A stretch of 64,000 nucleotides of DNA from Hyphomicrobiales bacterium (GTDB taxonomy: Bacteria > Pseudomonadota > Alphaproteobacteria > Rhizobiales > Xanthobacteraceae). A model generated the notes under the pieces. It saw only the letters and a program-made list of their open reading frames with translations. It ran no database searches and was not told the origin of the DNA. The translations under genes were made by a program, and so were the position numbers. The stretch covers positions 7,620 through 71,619 of the forward strand of contig PLBP01000015.1 of the NCBI GenBank assembly GCA_003135415.1, read 5' to 3'. Within the stretch, counting starts at the first letter, position 1; each line of letters starts with the position of its first letter. Below are positions 1 to 10,109 of this stretch, in pieces.

Positions 1-492
1 ACGATCGACACGCTCACCGACCAGACCAATTTGCTCGCGCTCAACGCCACCATTGAGGCGGCGCGGGCGGGCGAAGCCGGACGCGGCTTCGCGGTGGTCG
101 CGGCAGAAGTGAAGTCGCTCGCAAACCAGACCGCGCGTGCGACCGAAGATATCGCGCATCAGATCGGCGCGATCCAGGAGGCTTCGGGCGAGGCCCGTAT
201 CGCAATCGATACGGTGAGCTCCGTCATCGAGGAAATGTCGGGGATGGCTGCCTCGATCGCCTCGGCGGTCGAGGAGCAAAACATGGCGGTGGTGTCGATC
301 GCCAACAATGTAGCGCAGGCCTCGAACGACGCCGACGCGGGTGCTGGCGCCATGCGCGGCGTCGAACATGCCGCCAGTGGCGCGCGCATAACGGCGAGCG
401 ACGTGGCGGTGCTCGCCGTGCAGCTCGGCGGGGAGGCGGAGAATCTCAGCGCCGCGATCCGCAAGTTCCTCGACCAGGTGCGGGCGGCCTAA
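1..492 (+). CDS. methyl-accepting chemotaxis protein, C-terminal part (truncated by window start)
   Basis: Frame reads [51 protein letters not shown], the MCP signalling hairpin tip. Confidence 0.95.
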   Translation, partial: TIDTLTDQTNLLALNATIEAARAGEAGRGFAVVAAEVKSLANQTARATEDIAHQIGAIQEASGEARIAIDTVSSVIEEMSGMAASIASAVEEQNMAVVSIANNVAQASNDADAGAGAMRGVEHAASGARITASDVAVLAVQLGGEAENLSAAIRKFLDQVRAA

Positions 493-587
493 AGCCGCAT
501 TCGTCCCGCTTTCCGGGCCTTTCTTTCCTCTTGCCAGGTTGGCGCCGATTCGCGATTTGATGGCCCTATCCAGGGCCGGGGAATGCC

Positions 588-1418
588 GTGAATCGCATAT
601 ACAGGATCGCGCTCGACGCCTTCTACGCCTTCAACGAGGACGACGGCTGGGCGATCGCGAGCCACATCGCGCTGTCGGCACTGATGGCGCTGTTTCCGTT
701 CCTGATTTTCGTCACCGCGCTTGCCGCGCTATTCGGCACCAAGGAGCTCGCGGATCAGACCGCGATCCTCTTGCTCGAAGCGTGGCCGAAGGAGGTGGCG
801 GAGCCGATCGCGGCTGCGATCCATGACGTGCTCACCAATCTGCGCACCGATGCGCTCACCTTCGGCGTGGTGTTCGCGATCTATTTCTCCTCGAGCGGAA
901 TCGAGGGCCTGCGGGTCGGATTGAACCGCGCCTATGGCGTGCGCGAGAAGCATCCGTGGTGGTGGACGCGGATCGAATCGATCCTCTACGTTTTCCTGGG
1001 AGCGATCTCGCTCCTGGCACTCGCTTTTCTCATCGTGCTCGGGCCGCTGATCTGGGCGACGGCGACGAGATACGCGCCGTGGCTTGCGCCGTTCGCGGGT
1101 GTCGTCGATCTCACGCGTTACGGGCTCACGACACTCGTGCTCGTCGTCGCATTGATCGTGGTGCACAAGTGGCTGCCGGCCGGGCACCGGAGCTTTGGCG
1201 AAATCGCTCCCGGGATTCTGGTGACGTTCGTTTTATGGATTGCGGCCGGCGCTACGTTCGGGTCGTATCTGTCCGAATTCGCCTATACCTACGTCACCTA
1301 TTACGCCGGGCTCGCTTCGGCGATGACCGCGCTCGTGTTCCTCTACGTGACGGCGTCGATCTTCGTCTATGGCGGCGAATTGAATTCGGAAATCCGCAAG
1401 CATCGCCGCGGACACTGA
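588..1418 (+). CDS. YihY/virulence factor BrkB family membrane protein
   Basis: 276-aa multi-TM protein with DDGWAIASHIALSALMALFPFLIFVTALAALFG and C-terminal ASIFVYGGELNSEIRKH typical of the YihY family. Confidence 0.9.
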   Translation: MNRIYRIALDAFYAFNEDDGWAIASHIALSALMALFPFLIFVTALAALFGTKELADQTAILLLEAWPKEVAEPIAAAIHDVLTNLRTDALTFGVVFAIYFSSSGIEGLRVGLNRAYGVREKHPWWWTRIESILYVFLGAISLLALAFLIVLGPLIWATATRYAPWLAPFAGVVDLTRYGLTTLVLVVALIVVHKWLPAGHRSFGEIAPGILVTFVLWIAAGATFGSYLSEFAYTYVTYYAGLASAMTALVFLYVTASIFVYGGELNSEIRKHRRGH

Positions 1419-1422
1419 GGCA

Positions 1423-2059
1423 TTACTTCACCAGGTTCGCGGTGACACCCGTGCCGGCACCCGGTGTCGGCGCGAAAAACAATTCCACCTCGGCCGCTTT
1501 GCCGCAAAGGTCGAACTTCCAGCGTTCCGACCACGGCGTGTTGCCGTCTTTATAAGGGTCCATTTCACGCGTGTCGGTAACCCAGCTTTTGTCGCAGGCC
1601 GCCGGGTTCGCGGCGACGGTGGCGATCCGTGCTAGCCGAATCGCGTCGCGCTGGAGGCGCGGATCGGCTTTGGTCTCGCCGGGCAGGAGCTCGATCGCAC
1701 GTGATTTTTCGTTTTCCAAAAAAAAGCATCAGGTTGCGCCGCGCGCGCGGCTCGCAATCGACAAGATAGCGCTCGACCCAGGAAGTTGCCTGCGGCGAGA
1801 CCGGATACGGGAGCGCTTCGATCAACGCGCTAAGCCGATCGCCGTTGCAGTCGAAGCCAGGAATATTCGCACCAGATTTCTTCAGCGCATCCGCTCGCGT
1901 GCCGGCAAATTCGTTGGAAAAAACACGGGAGGCGATTTTGGTGCCGTAGGCCCGCGTGATGGGTCCGCGATCGGCACGGCTGACGTCGGGCGCATTGTCG
2001 GCAAAACCCGCGCACGGGAACATGAGTAGTGCAATGACGAAAGCGATCGGCCACGGCAT
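1423..2059 (-). pseudogene. secreted hypothetical protein, frameshifted at an 8-A run
   Basis: Signal-peptide N-terminus MPWPIAFVIALLMFPCAGFA...LMLFF in one frame continues as LENEKSRAIELLPGETKADPRLQRDAIRLARIATVAANPAACDKSW in another; the switch is at A8 (1718-1725). Confidence 0.6.
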
Positions 2060-2064
2060 TGTGG

Positions 2065-3342
2065 TCAGCTGCCGCTTGCCTCGATCACGTCGTCGAAGGT
2101 GCGCAGTCCCGTGCGCGGCGCGTTGACGAGCACCGCCATGTTGCCGGGCTTGTGCTGGTTTTTCCACATCAGCATGTGGGCGTCGGGAATCTGCTGCCAC
2201 GGTAGGGCATCGCTCATGCAGGGATCGACGCGGCGGTCGAGCACGAACTGGTTGGCGGAAGAAGCCTGCTTGAGATGGGCGAAATGCGAGCCCTGAATGC
2301 GTTTCTGCCGCATCCACACGTAGCGCGCGTCGAAGGTAAGGTTAAAGCCGGTGGTGCCGGCGCAAAAGACGACCATGCCGCCGCGCTTCGCCACCAGGGT
2401 CGAGACCGGGAAAGTCTGCTCGCCGGGATGCTCGAACACAATATCGACATCGCGCTTGCCGGTGATGTCCCAGATCGCCTTGCCGAAGCGGCGCGCCTCT
2501 TTCACCCATTCGTTATATTCGGCGCTGTTCACGTGCGGCAGCTGGCCCCAACACTTGAAGTCCTTGCGATTGATCACGCCCTTGGCGCCGAGGCCAAGCA
2601 CATAATCGCGCTTGTCGTTGTCGGAGATGATTCCGATCGCGTGCGCGCCGGAGGCCGCCGCGAGCTGCACCCCGAACACGCCGAGGCCACCCGAGGCGCC
2701 CCACACCAGCACGTAGTCGCCGGGCTTCACCGTGTGCGGGGCGTGGCCGAACAGCATGCGGTAGGCGGTCGCGAGCGTGAGCGTATAACAGGCCGATTCT
2801 TCCCAGGTGAGATGCCGCGGCCGCGGCATCAACTGGCGCGATTGCACGCGGCAGAATTGCGCGAACGAGCCGTCGGGCGTCTCATAGCCCCAGATGCGCT
2901 GGGAGGGCGAGAACATCGGGTCTCCGCCGTTGCATTCCTCGTCGTCGCCGTCGTCTTGATTGCAGTGGACGACGACTTCGTCGCCGACCTTCCAGCGCTT
3001 CACCTTGGAGCCGATGGCCCAGACGATGCCGGAGGCATCGGAGCCCGCGACGTGAAACGGATTCTTGTGGACGTCGAGGGGGGAGATCGGCTGGCCGAGC
3101 GCGGCCCATACGCCATTGTAGTTCACGCCCGCCGCCATCACGAGCACGAGCACCTCGTCGTCGCCGACCGGCCAGGTCGGCACGACTTCGATCTGCATCG
3201 AGGAGGCGGGCGGCCCGTGGCGCTCCTTGCGGATCACCCAGGCGTACATTTTCGACGGCACATGACCGAGCGGCGGGATCTCGCCGATCTCGTAGAGATC
3301 CTTGGCTCCGGCCAGCTTCAGGGCCGTCGCAATTTGCGCCAT
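2065..3342 (-). CDS. ccr: crotonyl-CoA carboxylase/reductase
   Basis: MAQIATALKLAGAKDLYEIGEIPPLGHVPSKMYAWVIRKERHGPP...; MDR fold typical of Ccr; adjacent to ecm. Confidence 0.93.
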   Translation of the reverse strand: MAQIATALKLAGAKDLYEIGEIPPLGHVPSKMYAWVIRKERHGPPASSMQIEVVPTWPVGDDEVLVLVMAAGVNYNGVWAALGQPISPLDVHKNPFHVAGSDASGIVWAIGSKVKRWKVGDEVVVHCNQDDGDDEECNGGDPMFSPSQRIWGYETPDGSFAQFCRVQSRQLMPRPRHLTWEESACYTLTLATAYRMLFGHAPHTVKPGDYVLVWGASGGLGVFGVQLAAASGAHAIGIISDNDKRDYVLGLGAKGVINRKDFKCWGQLPHVNSAEYNEWVKEARRFGKAIWDITGKRDVDIVFEHPGEQTFPVSTLVAKRGGMVVFCAGTTGFNLTFDARYVWMRQKRIQGSHFAHLKQASSANQFVLDRRVDPCMSDALPWQQIPDAHMLMWKNQHKPGNMAVLVNAPRTGLRTFDDVIEASGS

Positions 3343-3663
3343 CGCCGTCATTTCCTGTTGATCATTAGTGCAGCTTCGCAATGCAGCATATCAAATAGGA
3401 TGCATCATAGCGAGCGGGCTTGCTGCCGCTTTACGCAGCGGCAGGCCCTAATGCCCCGAACCCGAAGTTCGTATTAGAGGCTGCCGCGAGGGCTTACGAA
3501 CTTCGGAATCGGAACACTAGAGCCGCCCGGCGGAATGCCTTGTTTTTCCAGTCGGCAGCGGGGCCGGGCTGCGCTATGCTCCTTCGTCGCATTGCGAAAT
3601 TGGAATTGGGTCTTCGCGCTCGATCCCGTTTCCAGTGCAGCGAATGAAAACGTGTCAACAAAC

Positions 3664-3930
3664 ATGGGGGAAGGCGCGATGGATCTTCAAGGCCTTATTA
3701 TTCTGCTCATCGTGGGCGCGATCGCCGGCTGGCTCGCCGGCGTCATCATGAAGGGTTACGGCTTCGGGCTTATCGGCAACATCATTGTCGGCATCCTCGG
3801 CGCTGTGGTCGCGGGCTGGCTGTTGCCGCGTCTCGGCATTTCGCTGGGCGCCGGCTACGTCGGCTGGATCATCAATGCCGTGATCGGTGCGGTGATCTTG
3901 CTCTTCGTCATCGGTCTCGTCAGACGCTGA
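3664..3930 (+). CDS. GlsB/YeaQ/YmgE family stress-response membrane protein
   Basis: MDLQGLIILLIVGAIAGWLAGVIMKGYGFGLIGNIIVGILGAVVAGWLLP... Confidence 0.9.
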   Translation: MGEGAMDLQGLIILLIVGAIAGWLAGVIMKGYGFGLIGNIIVGILGAVVAGWLLPRLGISLGAGYVGWIINAVIGAVILLFVIGLVRR

Positions 3931-3938
3931 GGACTTGA

Positions 3939-5942
3939 ATGGCGGAGGCGACCGGGAGCAGGCGGGGATCGATCAAACGCGATCCGCCATGGTTGATCCG
4001 CACCTATGCGGGCCATTCCACGGCGGCGGAGTCGAACCGGCTCTATCGCGCGAACCTCGCCAAGGGTCAAACCGGCCTCTCGGTCGCCTTCGATCTTCCG
4101 ACCCAGACCGGCTACGACTCCGACCACCCCTTGGCCAAGGGCGAGGTCGGGAAAGTCGGTGTGCCGATCTCCCATCTCGGCGACATGCGGACGCTGTTCG
4201 AGGCGATCCCGCTTGCCGAGATGAATACTTCGATGACGATCAACGCCACGGCTGCTTGGCTGATGGCGCTCTATATCGCGCTCGCCGAGGAGCAGGGCGT
4301 CGACAAGACATCGCTCTCCGGCACGACGCAGAACGACATCCTGAAGGAATATCTCTCGCGCGGCACGTACGTATTCCCGCCCGCGCCCTCGATGCGGCTC
4401 GTCAAGGACACGATCCTGTTCGCGACGCGCGAAATTCCGAAATGGAATCCCATTAACGTCTGCTCCTACCATTTGCAGGAAGCGGGCGCGACGCCGCAGC
4501 AGGAGTTGGCCTTCGCGCTGGCCAATGCGATCGCGGTTCTCGACGCGGTGAAGGCGTCGGGCGCGGTGGTGGGGCGCGAGTTCGAGGAGGTGGTCGGGCG
4601 CATCTCGTTCTTCGTGAATGCGGGGCTCCGCTTCATCACCGAGCTTTGCAAGATGCGCGCCTTCGCCGAGTTGTGGGAAGAAATCACGCGCGAGCGCTAT
4701 GGCGTGAGCGCGGAAAAGCACCGTCGCTTTCGCTACGGCGTGCAAGTAAACTCGCTCGGTCTCACCGAGCAGCAGCCGGAAAATAACGTCTACCGGATTC
4801 TGATCGAGATGTTGGCGGTGACACTTTCGAAGAACGCCCGCGCCCGCGCGGTGCAGCTTCCGGCCTGGAACGAGGCGCTCGGCCTGCCGCGGCCGTGGGA
4901 CCAGCAATGGTCGATCCGCATGCAGCAGATCGTCGCCTTCGAGACCGATTTGCTCGAATACGGCGATTTGTTCGACGGCTCGGCGGAAATTTCGCGCAAA
5001 GTGGGCGAACTCAAGGCCGAGGCGCGCGACGAGCTCGACCAGATCGAGAAGATGGGCGGCGCGGTGAAGGCGGTCGAGTCGGGCTACATGAAGGAGCGGC
5101 TGGTCGATTCCAATACCAAGCGGCTGGAGGCGATCGAGCGCGGCGAGCAGATCGTGGTCGGCGTCAACCGTTTCGTCGAAACCGAGCCCTCGCCGCTTTC
5201 GACCGGCAACGAGGCGATCCTCACCGTGCCGCACGGGGTCGAGGAAGGGCAGATCGCGCGGCTTAACGCTTGGCGGGCGGCGCGCGATAATGTCGCCGTG
5301 AAAAAATCGCTGGACGCTCTCAGCCGCGCGGCGGCCGACGACTCCAACATCATGCCGGCCTCGATCGTTTGCGCGAAAGCGGGCGTCACCACCGGCGAGT
5401 GGGGCACGGCCTTGCGGAAAGTCTTTGGCGAATATCGCGCACCGACCGGCGTCGGGCGCGCCGTGCGCAATGATGCCGCCGGCCTCGACGAGGTGCGCGC
5501 CGCGGTCGATGCCGCCTCGCGCCGGCTCGGCAAGCGGCTGAAGTTTCTCGTCGGCAAGCCCGGCCTTGACGGCCATTCCAACGGCGCCGAGCAGATCGCC
5601 GTGCGCGCGCGCGACGCCGGCATGGAGGTGGTCTACCAAGGCATTCGGTTGACGCCGGCCGAGATCGTCGACGCCGCGCAGAAGGAAAAGGTCCACATGG
5701 TGGGCCTGTCGATTCTCTCCGGCAGCCACGTGCCTTTGGTGCGCGAGGTGATGGAGAAGCTGCGTGGCGAGGGGCTGAACGTGCCGGTCGTCGTCGGCGG
5801 CATCATTCCGCCCGAGGACGAGGTATTACTGAAAAAGTCCGGCGTTGCCGCCGTGTTCACGCCGAAGGATTACGAAGTAAACCGCATCCTCATCGATCTC
5901 GTGAAGATCGTTGAGCAAGCGGCGGGCAAGAACGCGGCGTAG
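3939..5942 (+). CDS. ecm: ethylmalonyl-CoA mutase (B12-dependent)
   Basis: 667 aa; GLSVAFDLPTQTGYDSDHPLAKGEVGKVGVPISHLGDM and C-terminal B12 domain GLDGHSNGAEQIAVRARDAGMEVVYQGIRLTPAEI; next to ccr. Confidence 0.93.
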   Translation: MAEATGSRRGSIKRDPPWLIRTYAGHSTAAESNRLYRANLAKGQTGLSVAFDLPTQTGYDSDHPLAKGEVGKVGVPISHLGDMRTLFEAIPLAEMNTSMTINATAAWLMALYIALAEEQGVDKTSLSGTTQNDILKEYLSRGTYVFPPAPSMRLVKDTILFATREIPKWNPINVCSYHLQEAGATPQQELAFALANAIAVLDAVKASGAVVGREFEEVVGRISFFVNAGLRFITELCKMRAFAELWEEITRERYGVSAEKHRRFRYGVQVNSLGLTEQQPENNVYRILIEMLAVTLSKNARARAVQLPAWNEALGLPRPWDQQWSIRMQQIVAFETDLLEYGDLFDGSAEISRKVGELKAEARDELDQIEKMGGAVKAVESGYMKERLVDSNTKRLEAIERGEQIVVGVNRFVETEPSPLSTGNEAILTVPHGVEEGQIARLNAWRAARDNVAVKKSLDALSRAAADDSNIMPASIVCAKAGVTTGEWGTALRKVFGEYRAPTGVGRAVRNDAAGLDEVRAAVDAASRRLGKRLKFLVGKPGLDGHSNGAEQIAVRARDAGMEVVYQGIRLTPAEIVDAAQKEKVHMVGLSILSGSHVPLVREVMEKLRGEGLNVPVVVGGIIPPEDEVLLKKSGVAAVFTPKDYEVNRILIDLVKIVEQAAGKNAA

Positions 5943-5964
5943 CGTCGCTCTCGCAAGATTTCCC

Positions 5965-6912
5965 GTGGATCAAATCCTCCGCATCTCGGAACTCGTGCTG
6001 CCGCTGTTCGGCGTGATCGGGCTCGGCTACGTCATCGCCACGGCCGGAATCCTCAAGGAGAGCACCGCCGAGGGCGTTTCCGATTACGTCTACACGGTCG
6101 CGGTACCGCTGCTGATTTTCCGTACGCTCGCGGAAGCGAAGCTGCCGGAAGTGCTGCCGTGGACCTATTGGGTCGCGTATTTTTCCGGGGCGTTTCTCGC
6201 CTGGATCGTGGCGCAGACGATCTCGGTGCTCGTCTTCGGCCGGCCGATGCGCGACGCGATCGTGCACGGGTTCGCTTCCGGGCAATCCAACATCGTGCTC
6301 GTCGGCATCCCGCTCGTGCTCTCTGCCTATGGCGAGCCGGGCGCGGTGCCGCTTTTCCTGCTGATCGCGGTCAATTTGCCGGTGATGATGACGACCGCCT
6401 CGCTCCTGATCGAGGCGAGCGGCGAGGGAATTTCGCGCGCGGCATTGTTGCGGCTCGGCAAGAGTTTCGCCACCAACCTCGTGCTGATTGGTTTCCTGGC
6501 GGGCCTGGCCGTGCGCTTTCTCGGGATTGCGCCAGGCGGCACGTTGAAGGCGGTGATCGAGCTCGTCGCCGCCTCGGCGCTGCCCTGCGCGCTGTTCGCC
6601 ATGGGCCTCTCGCTCCGCCACTACGGGATCGCGGGCGACTTCAGGCTCTCGGCGATCATCACGACGCTGAAGCTCTTCGTGCATCCGCTCGTGGTGTTTC
6701 TCATCACCCGCTATCTCGTTTCGATGCCGCCGGTCTTCGCCGGCGTCGCGGTCGTGTTCGCGGCAATGCCATGCGGGATCAACTCCTATCTCATGGCGGA
6801 GCGCTATCGCGCCGGTGTGCCGGCGACCGCGGGCGCGGTGTCGCTGTCGACCGCGCTCTCGGTGCTTACGATCTCGTTTTGGCTATGGGTGCTCGGCGTC
6901 GGGCTGCACTAG
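5965..6912 (+). CDS. AEC family transporter (permease)
   Basis: Multi-TM ORF; SELVLPLFGVIGLGYVIATAGIL... and AAMPCGINSYLMAERY; GTG start assumed after ecm. Confidence 0.85.
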   Translation: MDQILRISELVLPLFGVIGLGYVIATAGILKESTAEGVSDYVYTVAVPLLIFRTLAEAKLPEVLPWTYWVAYFSGAFLAWIVAQTISVLVFGRPMRDAIVHGFASGQSNIVLVGIPLVLSAYGEPGAVPLFLLIAVNLPVMMTTASLLIEASGEGISRAALLRLGKSFATNLVLIGFLAGLAVRFLGIAPGGTLKAVIELVAASALPCALFAMGLSLRHYGIAGDFRLSAIITTLKLFVHPLVVFLITRYLVSMPPVFAGVAVVFAAMPCGINSYLMAERYRAGVPATAGAVSLSTALSVLTISFWLWVLGVGLH

Positions 6913-7775
6913 GGCGATGAATGCCCGACTTTGCGCCGCAAGTCGGCGGCGCTTACGCGTTGCCCGCGCAAGTCGCGCAGCGTCGTCGAGGGATCGCGCT
7001 TGGAGAGCTTCCTGCCGTCGGCATCGAGAATTAGCCGATGATGGTGATAGGCGGGCGCGGGCAGACCAAGAATCTCCTGCAATAGCCGATGGATCGAAGT
7101 CGCCTCGTAAAGATCGAGGCCGCGCACGATATGCGTCACTCCCTGCAATGCGTCGTCGAGCACGCAAGCGAGATGATAGCTCGCGGGCGTTTCCTTGCGG
7201 CCGAGAATCACGTCGCCCCAGCGCTCGGGCCGGGCGGCGATTTCGCGCTCTTCCCCTTCGCCGCTTTCGATCCATACGAGCGGCTTGTTGATGAGGGCGA
7301 GCGCCGCCTGCAAATCGAGCCGCAGCGTGTGAGATTCGCCGCTCTCGATTTTGCGCTCGCGCTCCGCCGCCGATCGATCGCGGGCATTCCCGGGATAGAG
7401 CGGCGCGCCGTCGGGGTCGCGCGGCCAGTCCGGGCCGCGCGCGGAAACGAGGCGCGCGATCTCGGCGCGGCTCTCAAAAGCGGGATAGATGAAGCCTTCG
7501 CTCACGAGCTTTTCCAGCGCCGCGCGGTATTCGCCGAAATGCTCGGATTGCCGCCGCACCGGCCGCTCATATTCGATCCCGAGCCATTCCAAATCTTCGT
7601 AGATCGCGGCCTCGTATTCCGGCCGGCAGCGCGTTCTGTCGATGTCCTCGATGCGCAGAAGAACCCGCCCGCCCGCGACGCGCGCCATCTCCTGATTGCG
7701 CAGTGCCGACAGCGCATGGCCGAGGTGCAGATAGCCGTTGGGCGAAGGCGCGAAGCGGAAGACAGGTGTGGGCAT
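6909..7775 (-). CDS. gluQRS: tRNA glutamyl-Q(34) synthetase GluQRS
   Basis: MPTPVFRFAPSPNGYLHLGHALSALRNQEMARVAGGRVLLRIEDIDRTRCRPEYEAAIYEDLEWLGI; HIGH-like and class I GluRS core without anticodon domain. Confidence 0.93.
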   Translation of the reverse strand: MPTPVFRFAPSPNGYLHLGHALSALRNQEMARVAGGRVLLRIEDIDRTRCRPEYEAAIYEDLEWLGIEYERPVRRQSEHFGEYRAALEKLVSEGFIYPAFESRAEIARLVSARGPDWPRDPDGAPLYPGNARDRSAAERERKIESGESHTLRLDLQAALALINKPLVWIESGEGEEREIAARPERWGDVILGRKETPASYHLACVLDDALQGVTHIVRGLDLYEATSIHRLLQEILGLPAPAYHHHRLILDADGRKLSKRDPSTTLRDLRGQRVSAADLRRKVGHSSP

Positions 7776-7800
7776 CGGCGAAATAGGATCGCTTTTCTTC

Positions 7801-7949
7801 CCCTCTCCCCTTGTGGGAGAGGGTGGCGAGCACCGAAGCAGAGCGAGGTGCGAGCCGGGTGAGGTTTTTGACTCGAAGCCTCTTGGGAAGATACCCCTCA
7901 CCCGGTCCCTCACTGCGCTCGGGACTACCCTCTCCCACAAGGGGAGAGG
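7801..7949. repeat. intergenic inverted-repeat element (BIME/MITE-like)
   Basis: 23-bp perfect outer arms cctctccccttgtgggagagggt (7802-7824) / accctctcccacaaggggagagg (7927-7949); inner arms ccgggtgagg (7855-7864) / cctcacccgg (7896-7905). Confidence 0.85.
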
Positions 7950-7971
7950 AGAATTATAGCTAGGCAGACGT

Positions 7972-8655
7972 ATGATTCATCGCATTGAAGCCGAAGTCGA
8001 TCTTGAGACTGGCCTCGCTCGGCTCGTCGAACTCGATCCGCGCCTGAAAGACGTATTCGCCGTCGCGGGCCGGCCGTCGGTGCGCAAGCGCGCGGGCGGC
8101 TTCCATGGGCTCGCGCGCATCGTCGTCTCGCAGCAGCTTTCGGTCGCGAGTGCATCGGCGATCTGGAAGCGGGTCGAAACCTCCTTCGACCCATTCCATC
8201 ACGACACTGTGCTCGCCGCGCGCACGCCGAAATTCCAGCGCGCCGGATTGTCACGCCCGAAAATCAAGACCTTCCGCACGGTCGCGCGCGCCGTGCGCGA
8301 CAAGCATCTCGATCTCGAAGCATTGCACGACATGCCCGCCGACGAGGCGCACGCGGCGCTCACCGCGGTGAAGGGCATTGGCCCGTGGACCGCCGATATT
8401 TATCTTCTGTTCTGCATCGGCCATGCCGACGCCTGGCCCGCGGGCGATCTCGCCCTGCAGGAGGCGATCCGCCTCGCCTTCAAGCTTCGCAAGCGCCCCG
8501 ATGTGAAGAGGATGCAAAAGCTTGCCCAAGATTGGCGGCCATTGCGGGGGATCGCGGCCTATCTCTTCTGGGCCTATTATCACGTGGTCAAGCGGCGCGA
8601 CGCCGTGCCAGTCGGGCCTGCGAGCGCACAAACGAACGCCACAAGAGCTTTGTAA
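7972..8655 (+). CDS. DNA-3-methyladenine glycosylase II (AlkA-type, HhH-GPD)
   Basis: HhH-GPD core GLARIVVSQQLSVASASAIWKRV...ALTAVKGIGPWTADIYLLFCIGHADAWPAGDLALQEAI. Confidence 0.92.
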   Translation: MIHRIEAEVDLETGLARLVELDPRLKDVFAVAGRPSVRKRAGGFHGLARIVVSQQLSVASASAIWKRVETSFDPFHHDTVLAARTPKFQRAGLSRPKIKTFRTVARAVRDKHLDLEALHDMPADEAHAALTAVKGIGPWTADIYLLFCIGHADAWPAGDLALQEAIRLAFKLRKRPDVKRMQKLAQDWRPLRGIAAYLFWAYYHVVKRRDAVPVGPASAQTNATRAL

Positions 8656-8733
8656 ATCGCTTCGAAGTTCGGATAGAACACATCCCGATCAAAGCTTCAT
8701 TCCTGCATCCTTAATCCCACTCCGGAGACCGAA

Positions 8734-9414
8734 ATGGCCGCATCGCTCGACGGGCCGCGCATTCCGCCGCGCGGTGGAAAGCCGGCGCAGCAGCTCGTCG
8801 TCTTTCTTCACGGCTACGGCGCCGACGGCAACGATCTGATCGCGCTCGGCCAGCAGTGGCAATCGATCTTGCCGGAGGCGGCGTTCGTTTCGCCGCATGC
8901 GCCCGAGCCCTGCGCGCAGGCGCCGGTCGGACGCCAGTGGTTCCCGCTCACCTTCCGCGACCCCGACGAGCGCTGGCAGGGCGTCATCAAGGCGGCGCCG
9001 CTGCTGAATGCGTTTCTGGACGAGGAACTCGCGCGCCATTCGTTGCCGTCCGACCGGCTCGCGCTCGTCGGTTTCAGTCAGGGCACGATGATGGCGCTGC
9101 ATGTCGGGCTTCGGCGCGCGGCGGGGCCTGCGGCGATCGTCGGCTATTCGGGAATGCTCGTATTGCCCAGCGACAAAGCGGCCGCGCAAGCGGCCGTGCG
9201 GGAAATCCGCGCCCGCCCGCCGGTCCTCTTGGTGCATGGCGAGCGTGACGATCTCATTCCGGCACAGTCTTTGTTCATGGCGGCGCAAACACTCGGCGCA
9301 CTCGATATTCCGGTGGAGTGGCATCTTTCGCCGGGCATCGGCCACGGCATCGACGCCGAGGGGCTGCGTCACGGAGGTGAATTTCTGTCGCGCGCGTTTC
9401 GGCCCCGCGGCTGA
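8734..9414 (+). CDS. alpha/beta hydrolase, phospholipase/carboxylesterase family
   Basis: QQLVVFLHGYGADGNDLIALGQQW, GFSQGTMMALH, SPGIGHGID. Confidence 0.9.
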   Translation: MAASLDGPRIPPRGGKPAQQLVVFLHGYGADGNDLIALGQQWQSILPEAAFVSPHAPEPCAQAPVGRQWFPLTFRDPDERWQGVIKAAPLLNAFLDEELARHSLPSDRLALVGFSQGTMMALHVGLRRAAGPAAIVGYSGMLVLPSDKAAAQAAVREIRARPPVLLVHGERDDLIPAQSLFMAAQTLGALDIPVEWHLSPGIGHGIDAEGLRHGGEFLSRAFRPRG

Positions 9415-9521
9415 GGCGAAGAGGCCGCTTCACAAAGCCGACATCGACCCGGTAGAATATGCCCGAGACTCGGTACCGCGAGCGGAACCAACCGAAAGCG
9501 TGACTACCGAGCGATCAAGGG

Positions 9522-10085
9522 TTGCGTTTGATGGTTCCGATGTCGCCCGGTGCCTGGCCCGCTCTCGTGCTCAACGCGGATTTCCGCCCGCTGAGCTATT
9601 ACCCGCTCTCGGTCTGGTGCTGGCAGGATACGATCAAGGCGGTGTTCCTCGATCGCGTGAACATCGTCGCGCTCTACGACAAGGCGGTGCGAAGTCCGAG
9701 CCTCGCGATGAAGCTTCCGAGCGTCGTCTCGCTCAAGACTTTCGTGCGTCCCCTCCGCCACCCCGCCTTCACCCGCTTCAATGTTTTTCTGCGTGACCGC
9801 TTCGTCTGCCAGTATTGCGGCTCGCGCGAGGATTTGACCTTCGACCATCTGTTGCCGCGCTCGCGCGGCGGCCACACCACGTGGCACAATGTCGTCGCCG
9901 CCTGTTCGGGATGCAATCTCAGGAAGGGCGGGATGTCGCCCCGAGAGTCCGGCATGTGGCCGACGCAGATGCCGTTCCAGCCTTCGGTGAACGATCTGCA
10001 CCGCAACGGGCGGCTATTCCCGCCCAACTATCTGCACGAGAGCTGGCTCGACTATCTCTACTGGGATACGGAACTCGAGCCGTAA
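9522..10085 (+). CDS. HNH endonuclease family protein
   Basis: NVFLRDRFVCQYCGSREDLTFDHLLPRSRGGHTTWHNVVAACSGCNLRKGG. Confidence 0.93.
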   Translation: MRLMVPMSPGAWPALVLNADFRPLSYYPLSVWCWQDTIKAVFLDRVNIVALYDKAVRSPSLAMKLPSVVSLKTFVRPLRHPAFTRFNVFLRDRFVCQYCGSREDLTFDHLLPRSRGGHTTWHNVVAACSGCNLRKGGMSPRESGMWPTQMPFQPSVNDLHRNGRLFPPNYLHESWLDYLYWDTELEP

Positions 10086-10109
10086 AAGCTTTTTTGCCTC
10101 GCGGCGTCT

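Noticed and set aside
3855-5729. 624-aa minus-strand ORF antisense to ecm
   Set aside because: High-GC antisense ORF with composition typical of spurious frames; the opposite strand is clearly ethylmalonyl-CoA mutase.
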